Of a stretch of DNA of 64,000 bases, positions 48,146 to 56,727 are shown one piece after another. Origin of the DNA: Lentzea terrae (lineage in GTDB: Bacteria; Actinomycetota; Actinomycetes; Mycobacteriales; Pseudonocardiaceae); contig NZ_QFWW01000030.1 in assembly GCF_003265345.1 (NCBI RefSeq), positions 372,001-436,000 of the forward strand, given 5' to 3'. How positions within the stretch are numbered: the first letter of the stretch is position 1; each line of letters opens with the position of its first letter. The notes beneath the pieces were generated by a model. It made no database searches. It was not told where the DNA came from and was given only the letters and a program-made list of their open reading frames with translations. Both the position numbers and the translations under genes were made by a program.

Positions 48146-49561
48146 TCACCGCATCGCAGTCACACGCTGCGCCGCGAGCCGTCCGGAGATGAGCACCGGC
48201 GGCACCCCGACACCCGGTGTGGTGCCCGCGCCGGCCAACGCCACGTTGTCGGCCCCCTTGACGACGTTGCGCGGCCGGAACGGTCCGGTCTGCGCGAAGG
48301 TGTGCGCGAGCCCGAACGGCGTGCCGGCCGCGTTGGCCCAGTCCGGTGGCGTGACGAGGTGCTCGTCCTGGATCGCCGCGCCGAATCCCGTCAGGCCGCG
48401 CTCTTCCAGCGTGGCGACGAGCTCGTCGCGGTACCGGGGGCCGATGCGCTGCCAGTCGATCGGGCCGGTCTTCAGGTTCGGGCACGGTGCCAGCACGTAG
48501 TGCAGGCCGTTCTGGGCGTGCGTGACGAGCAAGGACGGGTCTGCCATCAACCGTCCCTTGTGGACGATCTCGGCGAACGTGTCGCGCCAGGCCGCGCCGA
48601 ACAGGATGTTGTGGTGCCCGAGGTCCCACGTGCGATCCGTCGCGGCGTGCAGCACCACGGCCGATGGCGACCAACGGTGCTTCAGCAGCCGTTGCGGGCG
48701 CTTGCCGAGCAACCGGTACGCGTCTGGCAGCTCGCACGCCAGCACCACGGCGTCTGCAGCGATCCGCTCGTCGGCGGTGTGGACGGCTCGGACCCGTGCG
48801 CCGCTCCACTCCAGACGTGTGACTGTTGTGCCGTAACGGAACTCCGCGCCGTGCTTCTCCGCGGCCTTGCTGAGCGCTTGCGGCACCGCGTGCATCCCGC
48901 CGCGTGGGTAGTACACGCCCGCGATGGTGTCCATGTACGCGATGACCGCGTACGCCGCGAGGGCCTGCTGCGGCGGCACACCGGCGTACAAAGCCTGGAA
49001 CGAGAACAGCCGGATCAGCCGCTCATCCGTGATGAACCGGCGCAACTGCGGTTCGAGCCGGCCGAACCCGCCGAGCAGAGCCAGTTTCGCGAGCTCCGGC
49101 CGGACGAGGTCCAACGGCGAGTCGAAGTTGGCGCCGATGAAGTGCTCGCGCTGCACCGCGTACAGCTCGCCCAGCCACCGTCGCAACGACCGATACCCGG
49201 CCGCTTCCCTTGCACCGCAGACGTTCCGCACCTCGTCCTCCATCGCGGCGGCGTCCGTGTGCACGGCGATCCGAGAACCGTCCGCGAACCGCGCGTGGTA
49301 GGCCGGATCGACCCGGTCGAGGGTCAGCCAGTCCTGCCGCCGCTCCCCCACCGCGGCGAACGCCTCGTCCAGGTACTCCGGCATCGTCAGCACCGTGGGC
49401 CCGCTGTCCGCGGTGAACCCGCCCACCCGCACGGTCCCGGCGCGACCGCCTGGCACATCAGCCTTTTCGAGCACGGTGACCTGCCGGCCGGTGCCTTGCA
49501 GGTGCAACGCGGCCGACAGTCCGGCAAGACCGGCGCCCACCACCACGACGTGTCCTGCCAT
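48146..49561 (-). CDS. phytoene desaturase (CrtI)-family FAD oxidoreductase
   Basis: A 471-residue carotenoid-type desaturase/isomerase family member. FAD fold at the start (VVVGAGLAGLSAALHL and ERADVPGG-like VLEKADVPGGRAG), mid-protein YYPRGGMHAVPQAL substrate region and C-terminal NVALAGAGTTPGVGVPPVLISG that closes the FAD site, all typical of CrtI. ATG 49561 follows GAAGGAAGT. No crtB, crtE or other carotenoid gene is near, so its substrate might be phytoene made elsewhere or another polyene. Confidence 0.92.
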   Translation of the reverse strand: MAGHVVVVGAGLAGLSAALHLQGTGRQVTVLEKADVPGGRAGTVRVGGFTADSGPTVLTMPEYLDEAFAAVGERRQDWLTLDRVDPAYHARFADGSRIAVHTDAAAMEDEVRNVCGAREAAGYRSLRRWLGELYAVQREHFIGANFDSPLDLVRPELAKLALLGGFGRLEPQLRRFITDERLIRLFSFQALYAGVPPQQALAAYAVIAYMDTIAGVYYPRGGMHAVPQALSKAAEKHGAEFRYGTTVTRLEWSGARVRAVHTADERIAADAVVLACELPDAYRLLGKRPQRLLKHRWSPSAVVLHAATDRTWDLGHHNILFGAAWRDTFAEIVHKGRLMADPSLLVTHAQNGLHYVLAPCPNLKTGPIDWQRIGPRYRDELVATLEERGLTGFGAAIQDEHLVTPPDWANAAGTPFGLAHTFAQTGPFRPRNVVKGADNVALAGAGTTPGVGVPPVLISGRLAAQRVTAMR

Positions 49562-49655
49562 GCGTACTTCCTTCGGGTGACAACGGCAAATATCGCTAAT
49601 GCCGCGCGGACCAGTCCGATGAGCACGGTAGTCGTTCATCACCTGGAGGCATGTC

Positions 49656-49784
49656 TTGGCATCCGCACCCGCGTCCGTCCGTTCGCTCCTCATCGAGGCG
49701 ATCGTGTTGGAACTCGTGACAAGCAGGTGGGGCAGCCTGTTCGCACGAGTCGCGATGGCGCGACTGAAGCCGAGCGGCTGGTAG
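49656..49784 (+). pseudogene. possible remnant of an HxlR-type regulator
   Basis: A 42-codon frame from TTG 49656 (GGAGG site upstream) reads VRSLLIEAIVLELVTSRWGS before a stop. That segment resembles the first helix of HxlR-family winged-helix regulators (VLDLVTSRWG pattern), but the rest of the domain is missing. The remaining bases of the 49562-49807 gap show no gene. Similarity is by eye only. Confidence 0.3.
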
Positions 49785-49807
49785 GACGCGGCCAGCCGAC
49801 GTCGACT

Positions 49808-49849
49808 AAAACTTGCGGGGCCCGCATATTTGCGGGTCCCGCAAGTTTT
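49808..49849. promoter_or_regulatory. 42-bp palindromic operator before the TetR gene
   Basis: The 19-bp arms, beginning AAAACTTGCGGG and ending CCCGCAAGTTTT, are complementary at all but one position around TATT; each arm contains the smaller palindrome TGCGGGnCCCGCA. It lies two bases from the -10 box of the TetR gene. Confidence 0.8.
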
Positions 49850-49851
49850 GG

Positions 49852-49857
49852 TAGCGT
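49852..49857 (+). promoter_or_regulatory. -10 box of a leaderless promoter for the TetR gene
   Basis: TAGCGT lies 6 bases before the ATG at 49864 and next to the operator palindrome. Confidence 0.55.
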
Positions 49858-49863
49858 GGGGTC

Positions 49864-50466
49864 ATGGGGTTGCGGGAGCGCAAGAAGGCCGAGACACGCG
49901 CGGCGCTCAGCTGGGCGGCGGTGCGGCTGACCGTCGAGCGCGGCTACGACAACGTCAAGGTCGAGGACATCGCCGAGGCCGCCGGTGTCTCGCCGCGCAC
50001 GTTCAACAACTACTTCTCCAGCAAGGGCGAGGCGATCGTCGCCAGGCACGTCGACCGGTGGACGGGCATCGCCGAGGCGTTGCGCGAGCGTCCGGCGGAC
50101 GAGCCGTTGTGGGAGGCGATCAGCCACTCGGTGCTCCTGCGGTTCCAGCCGGACGTCCACGCGACCGCGAGTCCACCGCCGGAAGGAGTGGACTGGGCCG
50201 CCGGCGTGCGCACGATGGTCGCCCATCCGGCCTTGCTGGGCGAGATGTTGCGGGGCGCGGCCGGGGCGGAGGCGGAGATCGCCGCCGCTGTCGCCGAGCG
50301 CACCGGCACCGATCTCACCGAAGACCAGTACCCGCACCTCGTCGCGGCCGCGGTCGCGGCCGCGATCAACACCGCCACCGCGCACCACCTGCGCACGGAT
50401 CAGCAGGCCTCACTGCGAGAGCTGCTCGAGGACGGTCTCGCCCGGCTGGCGGTCGGCTTCTCCTAG
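49864..50466 (+). CDS. TetR-family repressor of the flavin monooxygenase gene
   Basis: A 200-residue TetR protein: GLRERKKAETRAALSWAAV opening helix, then VEDIAEAAGVSPRTFNNYFSSKGEAI as helix-turn-helix, and a C-terminal helical ligand domain. It probably binds the 42-bp palindrome just upstream (autorepression) and, since the monooxygenase follows 72 bases later in the same direction, controls that gene as well. Such pairs often respond to the monooxygenase substrate. Confidence 0.93.
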   Translation: MGLRERKKAETRAALSWAAVRLTVERGYDNVKVEDIAEAAGVSPRTFNNYFSSKGEAIVARHVDRWTGIAEALRERPADEPLWEAISHSVLLRFQPDVHATASPPPEGVDWAAGVRTMVAHPALLGEMLRGAAGAEAEIAAAVAERTGTDLTEDQYPHLVAAAVAAAINTATAHHLRTDQQASLRELLEDGLARLAVGFS

Positions 50467-50538
50467 ACATCCATCGCGGACGATCAGCCCGGCGGCAACG
50501 GCCGGGCCGATGTCCCCTGCCCGGAAACGGAAATCCTC

Positions 50539-51996
50539 ATGATCGACGTCGTCATCGCAGGAGCAGGACCCAACGGGCTCATGCTCGCGTGCGAACTCGC
50601 CTTGGCCGGTGCACGGCCGCTCGTGCTGGAACGCCGCACCGGCCCGTCCGACGAACAACGCGCCAACGGACTGGTCGGCCAGGTCGTGCGCATGCTCGAC
50701 CGGCGCGGCCTGTACGAACGGCTGACCGCGCCCGGCGCCACACCCGAGCCCACCCCGGGCTTCATGTTCGGCGCGTTTCCGTTGGCCCTGCACGACTTAC
50801 CGGACAACTCGCTCTACGCGCTGATGGTGCCCCAGCGCCGCATCGAGGAGATGCTCGCCGAACGCGCCGACGAACTGGGCGTGGAGGTCCGGCTCGGCCA
50901 CGAGGTCACAGGACTCACGCGGCACGAGCATTCCGTGACCGTCGAGGTGAACGACACGGCGGCGGTCGAGGCGGCGTTCCTGGTCGGCGCGGACGGCGGC
51001 CGCAGCACCGTCCGCAAGCTCGCCGGGATCGAGTTCCCCGGCGTCACCACCGACGACTCGGTGTCGTTCACCGGTCACGTGAGCGTCCCGCCGGAGTTCG
51101 TCGCCGCGGACGGCAGCCTGGTCGTGCCCGGTTTCGGCGTGGTGCCAGCGTTTCAGCACCTGCGGACCGAGCGCGGCCTGATCGTGTGGGCGCTCTTCCC
51201 CGACCGGGACCCGCTGGTCGCCACGATCGAGTGGGGACAACCCGCCGAGGGCGAGGCAACGCTCGAGGAGCTGCGCGCCAGCGTCGCCCGCGTTCTCGGC
51301 GCGGACGTGCCACTCGGTCCACCGGCCGGAGCAGGACCGCATCTCCTGCGCCGGCTCTTCGGCGGCAACACCCGCATCGCGGCTCGCTACCGCGACGGTC
51401 GCGTGTTCGTGCTCGGCGACGCCGCACACGTGCACTCGGCCATCGGCGGCCCTGGGCTCAACCTGGGTCTGCAGGACGCGGTGAACCTCGGCTGGAAACT
51501 GGCCGCGGTGCTGCGCGGCCGGGCACCCGTGGGGTTGCTCGACACCTACGAGTCGGAGCGGCGCCCCGCGGCCCAGCGCGTCACCATGCAGACCCAGGCC
51601 CAGTCGTTGCTCGTCCGGCCCGGCAGCGAGGTGACGGCGCTGCGGGAGCTGTTCGGCGAGCTGCTCGCGTTGGAGCCGACGCGCCGGCACATCGCGCACC
51701 TCATGTCCGGCGCCGACATCGCCTACGACATGGGCAAGGCGACCGGCGATCTCGTCGGCCGATGGGCACCGGACTTGCCCGGCCTGCGCGACCTCACCCG
51801 CCACGCCCGGCCACTCCTGCTGGACCCGACCGGCGAACTCGACGCAGGCCCCTGGGCGACGCAGGTCGACACCGCGACGATCCCCGAGCTGGACACCGCT
51901 CTGCTGCTGCGGCCTGACTGCTACGTCGCGTGGCAGGGAACCACGGACGAGGGCCTGCACGAAGCGCTCGCCACGTGGGTCGGGAACCAGGCCTAG
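50539..51996 (+). CDS. FAD-dependent aromatic monooxygenase (RdmE/TetX-like class A)
   Basis: A 485-residue flavoprotein hydroxylase. FAD fold VVIAGAGPNGLMLACELA at the start, the DG motif in FLVGADGGRSTVRKL and the GD motif in VFVLGDAAHVHSAIGGPGLN, all required for class A monooxygenases, with a thioredoxin-like C-terminal region after residue 395. Relatives hydroxylate polyketide or drug-like aromatics such as rifampicin or tetracycline; with a TetR partner it may be a detoxification module. The stop overlaps the ftsQ stop in the bases CTAG. Confidence 0.93.
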   Translation: MIDVVIAGAGPNGLMLACELALAGARPLVLERRTGPSDEQRANGLVGQVVRMLDRRGLYERLTAPGATPEPTPGFMFGAFPLALHDLPDNSLYALMVPQRRIEEMLAERADELGVEVRLGHEVTGLTRHEHSVTVEVNDTAAVEAAFLVGADGGRSTVRKLAGIEFPGVTTDDSVSFTGHVSVPPEFVAADGSLVVPGFGVVPAFQHLRTERGLIVWALFPDRDPLVATIEWGQPAEGEATLEELRASVARVLGADVPLGPPAGAGPHLLRRLFGGNTRIAARYRDGRVFVLGDAAHVHSAIGGPGLNLGLQDAVNLGWKLAAVLRGRAPVGLLDTYESERRPAAQRVTMQTQAQSLLVRPGSEVTALRELFGELLALEPTRRHIAHLMSGADIAYDMGKATGDLVGRWAPDLPGLRDLTRHARPLLLDPTGELDAGPWATQVDTATIPELDTALLLRPDCYVAWQGTTDEGLHEALATWVGNQA

Positions 51997-52745
51997 GAAA
52001 CCGTGGCCAGGTCCGGGGACGACACGTCGTACGTCGTGCCCGGCCGCGAGAGCAGCACCAGCAGCACGGCCGCCTTGCGCGGGGTGTCGTCGGAGCTGCC
52101 CCACTTCACCACGCGGTTGCCGCTCAACGTCACCTTCACGTCCGCACCGGACGTGGCAGCAACGGAAACCACGTCGGGACGGAGCTTCTCCGGCAGCTCG
52201 TTCAAGACCCCGACCACGGCGCGGGTGGCCGGGTCCGCTGACGACGGAGCGGCGAGCACCAGCTCAGGCACACCTGGTGCCGCGGTGGGGAGAACCGCGT
52301 AGTCCTTGCCGGTGGAGTCGACCAGGTGGAAGCCGTCCGGCAGCTTCACCGAGCCGATCGGCACGCGTTCGGTGATCAGCAGCCGGACGGTGCCCGGCAG
52401 CTGGCGTTCCACCTCGATGGACGCGATCCGGGGGACGGCGGCCACGCGCTCGCGGATGCCGACGAGGTCCAGGCGCACCAACGGAGAGCCCGGCTCGATG
52501 GCGGCGGCGCGGCGGACCTCGTCTTCGGTGAGGACCACTGAGCCGTGGACGTCAACGTGGCGGACGCCCAGCAACGGCGTGAAGAACACGCTGTAGGTCA
52601 AACCGATGATGGACAACAACGTCAGCAGCGCGACCAGGCGGCGGCGCAGGATGATCCTGCGCCGCGCCCGGTACTCGGCGCTCTTCGGCCGCCGGTTCGA
52701 GGCGGGGCGTACTCGCGTGGACCTGCCGCGAACCGGGGCGCTCAT
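51993..52745 (-). CDS. ftsQ: cell division protein FtsQ
   Basis: Divisome protein of 250 residues: basic cytoplasmic N-terminus, one membrane segment (about 38-56), then a POTRA domain starting GVRHVDVHGSVVLTEDEVRRAA and an FtsQ/DivIB beta domain. ATG 52745 overlaps the murC stop by four bases (ATGA). Usually ftsZ follows directly; here the accessory island begins at its stop codon, which is shared with a convergent foreign-looking gene, so no room is left for a terminator. Confidence 0.95.
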   Translation of the reverse strand: MSAPVRGRSTRVRPASNRRPKSAEYRARRRIILRRRLVALLTLLSIIGLTYSVFFTPLLGVRHVDVHGSVVLTEDEVRRAAAIEPGSPLVRLDLVGIRERVAAVPRIASIEVERQLPGTVRLLITERVPIGSVKLPDGFHLVDSTGKDYAVLPTAAPGVPELVLAAPSSADPATRAVVGVLNELPEKLRPDVVSVAATSGADVKVTLSGNRVVKWGSSDDTPRKAAVLLVLLSRPGTTYDVSSPDLATVS

Positions 52746-54124
52746 GCCTGCTCTTTGTGCGACAGCGCGCTGACGATCTCGGGGCCGAGCATCGTCACGT
52801 CGCCCGCGCCCATGGTCACCACCAGGTCGCCCTCGCGGACCAGTGCCGCAACCAGGACGGGCACGCGGTCGAACGACGGCTCGTAGTGGACGGAGGTCGT
52901 CACCTGCTCGGCGATCAGCCCACCGGACACACCCGGCTCCGGCTCCTCGCGGGCGCCGTACACGTCCAGCACCACGACCTCGTCGGCCAGCGACAGGGCG
53001 GTGGCGAACTCGGCAGCGAACATCCGGGTCCGGGAGTACAGGTGCGGCTGGAACACCACGACAACACGACCCGCTCCTGCGACCGGACGCGCCGCACGCA
53101 GCTGTGCGTCGACCTCGGTCGGGTGGTGCGCGTAGTCGTCGTAGACGGACACGCCACCGGCACGGCCCTTGAACTCGAACCGCCGCCGCACGCCACCGAA
53201 AGCGGCGAGGCCTTCGAGCAACCCTGCCTGGTCGGCACCCAGCTCCAAACCGGCCAGCAGAGCAGCGATGGCGTTCAACGCCATGTGCTCGCCCGGCACC
53301 GCGACCTGGACCTCGACGGCCACACCGTCGATCTCGACCGACGCGAGGCCACCAGACTCAAACGGCTTGTAGTCGACGATCCGTGCGTCAGAAGCAGTTC
53401 GGCCGTACTCCCGCACACGGATGCCACGAGAGCGCGCCTCTGCGATCAACCGCGCCGCGCCCGGATCGTCCACACAGGACACCAGCACGCCGCCCGGCAC
53501 GATCCGGTCCAGGAACGAGTCGAACACGGCCGTGTACGCCTCTACGGTGCCGTGGTGGTCGAGGTGGTCCGCCTCGACGTTCGTCACGACGGCGACCGAC
53601 GGCGAGAAGAACAGGAACGAGCCGTCGGACTCGTCGGCCTCAGCGACGAAAACGCCGCCGGTGCCCTGGTGCGCGTTGGCACCGGACTCGTTGAGGTCAC
53701 CACCGATGGCGAACGACGGGTCCAACCGGCAGTGCTGCAACGCGACGGTCAACATCGAGGTGGTCGACGTCTTGCCGTGCGTGCCGGCGACGCACACGAC
53801 CCGGTGGTCTTCCATCAGCGCGGCAAGGGCTTCCGCACGACGCAACACCGTGATGCCGCGCTCGCGAGCCGCCGCGTACTCCGGGTTCGTCTCCTTGATC
53901 GCGGTCGACACCACGACCTCGGTCGGACCGCCGACGAGCTGATCGAGGTTCGCCGCGGCATGTCCGACGGCGATCTGCGCGCCCTGGGCACGCAGCGCCA
54001 GCACGGTCCGCGAGTCCTTGGCGTCCGAACCGGACACCTGCACACCGCGAGCCAGCAGGATCCTGGCGATGCCGCTCATGCCGGCACCACCGATGCCCAC
54101 GAGGTGAACGCGCTCGAGGCTCAC
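52742..54124 (-). CDS. murC: UDP-N-acetylmuramate-L-alanine ligase
   Basis: Adds L-Ala to UDP-MurNAc. The 460-residue protein has the N-terminal Rossmann loop VHLVGIGGAGMSGIA, the ATP P-loop AGTHGKTSTTSM and DDYAHHPTEVDAQL near residue 330, all Mur-ligase hallmarks. GTG start overlaps the murG stop by four bases (GTGA). Confidence 0.97.
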   Translation of the reverse strand: MSLERVHLVGIGGAGMSGIARILLARGVQVSGSDAKDSRTVLALRAQGAQIAVGHAAANLDQLVGGPTEVVVSTAIKETNPEYAAARERGITVLRRAEALAALMEDHRVVCVAGTHGKTSTTSMLTVALQHCRLDPSFAIGGDLNESGANAHQGTGGVFVAEADESDGSFLFFSPSVAVVTNVEADHLDHHGTVEAYTAVFDSFLDRIVPGGVLVSCVDDPGAARLIAEARSRGIRVREYGRTASDARIVDYKPFESGGLASVEIDGVAVEVQVAVPGEHMALNAIAALLAGLELGADQAGLLEGLAAFGGVRRRFEFKGRAGGVSVYDDYAHHPTEVDAQLRAARPVAGAGRVVVVFQPHLYSRTRMFAAEFATALSLADEVVVLDVYGAREEPEPGVSGGLIAEQVTTSVHYEPSFDRVPVLVAALVREGDLVVTMGAGDVTMLGPEIVSALSHKEQA

Positions 54125-55224
54125 TTCTTGATCACCTCCAGCACGGCGCGGGCGAGAATTTCGTCGGCTTCACGACGGCCGGTGCCCAGCGTCGCCGCGG
54201 ACATGGCGGCCAGCCGGGCCCGGTCGGCCATCAGCGGCACGACCAGCGACGCGACCTTCTCCGGCGTCAGCTCCTCGTCCGGCACCAAAATCCCACCGCC
54301 GGCGGACACGACCGGACCGGCATTGAGAGCCTGCTCGCCGTTGCCGTGGGGCAGCGGCACGAACACTGCGGGCAGTCCGACGGCCGACACCTCGGCGACC
54401 GTCATCGCACCCGAGCGGCACAGCACGGCGTCCGCGGCGGCGTAGGCCAGGTCCATGCGCTCCAGGTACGGCACCGGCACGTACGCGGGCGCACCCGGAA
54501 CCTGTTGCACCGCAACGGTGTTCTTCGGGCCATAAGCGTGCAGCACGCCGACGCCCGCCTGAGCGAACGCGGCCGCGGCGGGTGCCACGGCCTCGTTGAT
54601 CGAGCGCGCACCCTGCGAGCCACCGAACACCAGCAGTACCGGAGCGTGCGGGTCCAGGCCGAAGAAGCGGCGGGCCTCGTCGCGCAACGCCGCGCGGTTC
54701 AGCAACGTGATCGACTGGCGCAGCGGAATGCCGATGATCTGCGCGTCCGCCAGGCCGGAGTCCGGCACGGCGGCCGCGACGTGCTCGGCGAACTTGGCGC
54801 CGACCTTGTTCGCGAGACCGGCCTTGGCGTTCGCCTCGTGCACCACGATCGGCACGCGGCCGCGCGCGGCCAGGTACGCGGGCAGCGCCACGTAGCCGCC
54901 GAAGCCGACGACGACGTCCGCGCCGACGCGCTCCAGGACCTCACGCGTCTGCTTCACCGCGCCGCGCACGTTCAGCGGCAGCTTGAGCAGGTCGAGCGTG
55001 GGCTTGCGCGGCATCGGCACCGGCGGGATCAGCTCCAGCGGGTAGCCGCGGGCCGGCACGATCTTGGTCTCCAGGCCGCGCTCGGTGCCGAGTGCGACGA
55101 CGCGTGCGTCCGGTCGCAGCCGCATGACCGCGTCGGCCAGCGCCAGTGCCGGCTCGATGTGGCCGGCGGTGCCACCACCTGCGACCACGACGCACGGACC
55201 ACTGGGGGCAGGGTGCCCGGTCAA
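54121..55224 (-). CDS. murG: UDP-GlcNAc:lipid I GlcNAc transferase
   Basis: Membrane-associated glycosyltransferase that makes lipid II. The 367-residue protein has VVVAGGGTAGHIEPALALA, GFGGYVALPAYLAA, VFGGSQGARSIN and the UDP-binding CRSGAMTVAEVSAVGLPAVF. I choose the rare TTG start at 55224 because a GGAGG ribosome site stands 6 bases upstream; the longer frame adds only unrelated residues. It follows ftsW. Confidence 0.95.
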   Translation of the reverse strand: MTGHPAPSGPCVVVAGGGTAGHIEPALALADAVMRLRPDARVVALGTERGLETKIVPARGYPLELIPPVPMPRKPTLDLLKLPLNVRGAVKQTREVLERVGADVVVGFGGYVALPAYLAARGRVPIVVHEANAKAGLANKVGAKFAEHVAAAVPDSGLADAQIIGIPLRQSITLLNRAALRDEARRFFGLDPHAPVLLVFGGSQGARSINEAVAPAAAAFAQAGVGVLHAYGPKNTVAVQQVPGAPAYVPVPYLERMDLAYAAADAVLCRSGAMTVAEVSAVGLPAVFVPLPHGNGEQALNAGPVVSAGGGILVPDEELTPEKVASLVVPLMADRARLAAMSAATLGTGRREADEILARAVLEVIKK

Positions 55225-55260
55225 GACTTGCCTCCGGATATTGGTTTTGACTACGAACAA

Positions 55261-56727
55261 TCAGTTGTAGCGCCCGCGACCGCGGGTCGACCGGCCTTGT
55301 TCGGAACGGCTCTGGTTCACCCGTCGCGTCTCGCGGCGACGGTACTCCGAGGGAGGAGCGGACCTTCCTGCCATACGACGTTCGTCCACGACCGGAAGTT
55401 GCGCGGTGCGCCGGCCGGGCGCGCGCGGAGGTGTGGACGGACGCACCGGCTTGCGCTTGGGCGGCGGCTTGTAGGCCTCGGGGGCGGGCAGCTTGAGCAG
55501 CCCGCCGACCCGGCCAGGACCCAGGGACCGCAACGCCGCCACGGCCTCGGGCTCGTGCCGGGCGCAGTTCGCGAGGATGCCGAACACGATCATGGTCATC
55601 ACGACGGACGTGCCGCCGGAGGAGATCATCGGCAGCGTGATGCCGGTGACGGGCAGCAGCCGCACGACGTAGCCGATGTTGATCGCGGCCTGCGCGACCA
55701 GCCACACCGTCAGCGTCGCGGACACGATCCGGATCCACGGGTCGGTGTTGCGCGAGGCGACCCGCAGGCCGACCCACGCGAGCAGGCCGAACAGCGCCAG
55801 CACCAGCGTGCACCCGACGAAGCCGAGTTCCTCGCCGATCACCGCGAAGATGAAGTCCGACTCGACGTTGGGCAGGTACCGCCACTGCGAACTGCCCTGC
55901 GCGAGCCCCTTGCCGAACAGGCCGCCCTCGGCGAGCGCGAACATTGCCTGGCGGGCCTGCAGACCGGCGCCCTGCGGGTCGGCGTTCGGATCGAGGAACG
56001 ACGTCACGCGCTGCAGCCGGTACGTCGCACCGATCGCGAGCACGACGGCACCCGCCACCGCGCCACCGGCGATCACGCCGAACAGCCGCATCGGCGCACC
56101 CACGAACCACAGCAGGCTGATCAGCACCACGCCGAGCGTGATCGTGCCGCCGAGGTCGGGCTGCAGCATGACCAGCGCGAACACCAGCATCGCGACCGGC
56201 ACGACCGGCACCAGCAGGTGGCGGTACTGCGACAGCAGCGCGCGTTTGGTGACCAGGACGTGCGCGCCCCACAACGCCAGCGCGAGCTTCACGGCCTCGA
56301 TCGGCTGGAACGAGATCGGCCCGACGGTGAACCACGACTTGGCGCCACCGCGGACGTCGCCCAGCGGCGACAGCACGAGGGCCAGCAGCAGCACGCCGAT
56401 GCCCATCGCGGCGGTCGACAGGTGCCTGAGCCGGCGCAACGGGAACCGCAGCACCAGCCAGAACAGCACCGCGCCGACGCACACGTAGATCAGCTGCTTC
56501 TGGAACACGCTGTAGGCGGACACGCCTGACGCGACCTGTCCAGGCGCCGACGCCGACAGCACCATCACCAGACCGAGCACGGTGAGCATGCCGAAGATCG
56601 CGAGCAGCAGGTGGAAGTCGGCGAGCGGACGACCGAGCCACGCCGTCAGGCCGCCGCGCAACGACGTGACGCGGCCCGCAGGCCGCACCTTGCGCTTGGC
56701 ACTCGTCTTCTCCGCGACGACGCTCAT
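55261..56727 (-). CDS. ftsW: peptidoglycan polymerase / lipid II flippase-family protein FtsW
   Basis: SEDS glycosyltransferase of 488 residues with ten membrane segments. Family blocks: LSPLGDVRGGAKSWFTVGPI, MLQPDLGGTI with the catalytic Asp, and VTGITLPMISSGGTSVV. The C-terminal 75 residues are basic, Pro/Arg-rich and cytoplasmic. ATG overlaps the murD stop (ATGA). Confidence 0.97.
   Translation of the reverse strand: MSVVAEKTSAKRKVRPAGRVTSLRGGLTAWLGRPLADFHLLLAIFGMLTVLGLVMVLSASAPGQVASGVSAYSVFQKQLIYVCVGAVLFWLVLRFPLRRLRHLSTAAMGIGVLLLALVLSPLGDVRGGAKSWFTVGPISFQPIEAVKLALALWGAHVLVTKRALLSQYRHLLVPVVPVAMLVFALVMLQPDLGGTITLGVVLISLLWFVGAPMRLFGVIAGGAVAGAVVLAIGATYRLQRVTSFLDPNADPQGAGLQARQAMFALAEGGLFGKGLAQGSSQWRYLPNVESDFIFAVIGEELGFVGCTLVLALFGLLAWVGLRVASRNTDPWIRIVSATLTVWLVAQAAINIGYVVRLLPVTGITLPMISSGGTSVVMTMIVFGILANCARHEPEAVAALRSLGPGRVGGLLKLPAPEAYKPPPKRKPVRPSTPPRAPGRRTAQLPVVDERRMAGRSAPPSEYRRRETRRVNQSRSEQGRSTRGRGRYN

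Noticed and set aside
14589..51996. Idea that the P450, SnoaL-like, CrtI, SARP and monooxygenase genes form a biosynthetic cluster
   Set aside because: They are scattered over 37 kb, separated by housekeeping genes, and there is no PKS, NRPS or terpene synthase.
51993..51996. CTAG at the ftsQ/monooxygenase junction as a second IS701 target scar
   Set aside because: No inverted repeat or duplication is nearby; CTAG arises naturally when two convergent TAG stops overlap, as also at 7680-7683.
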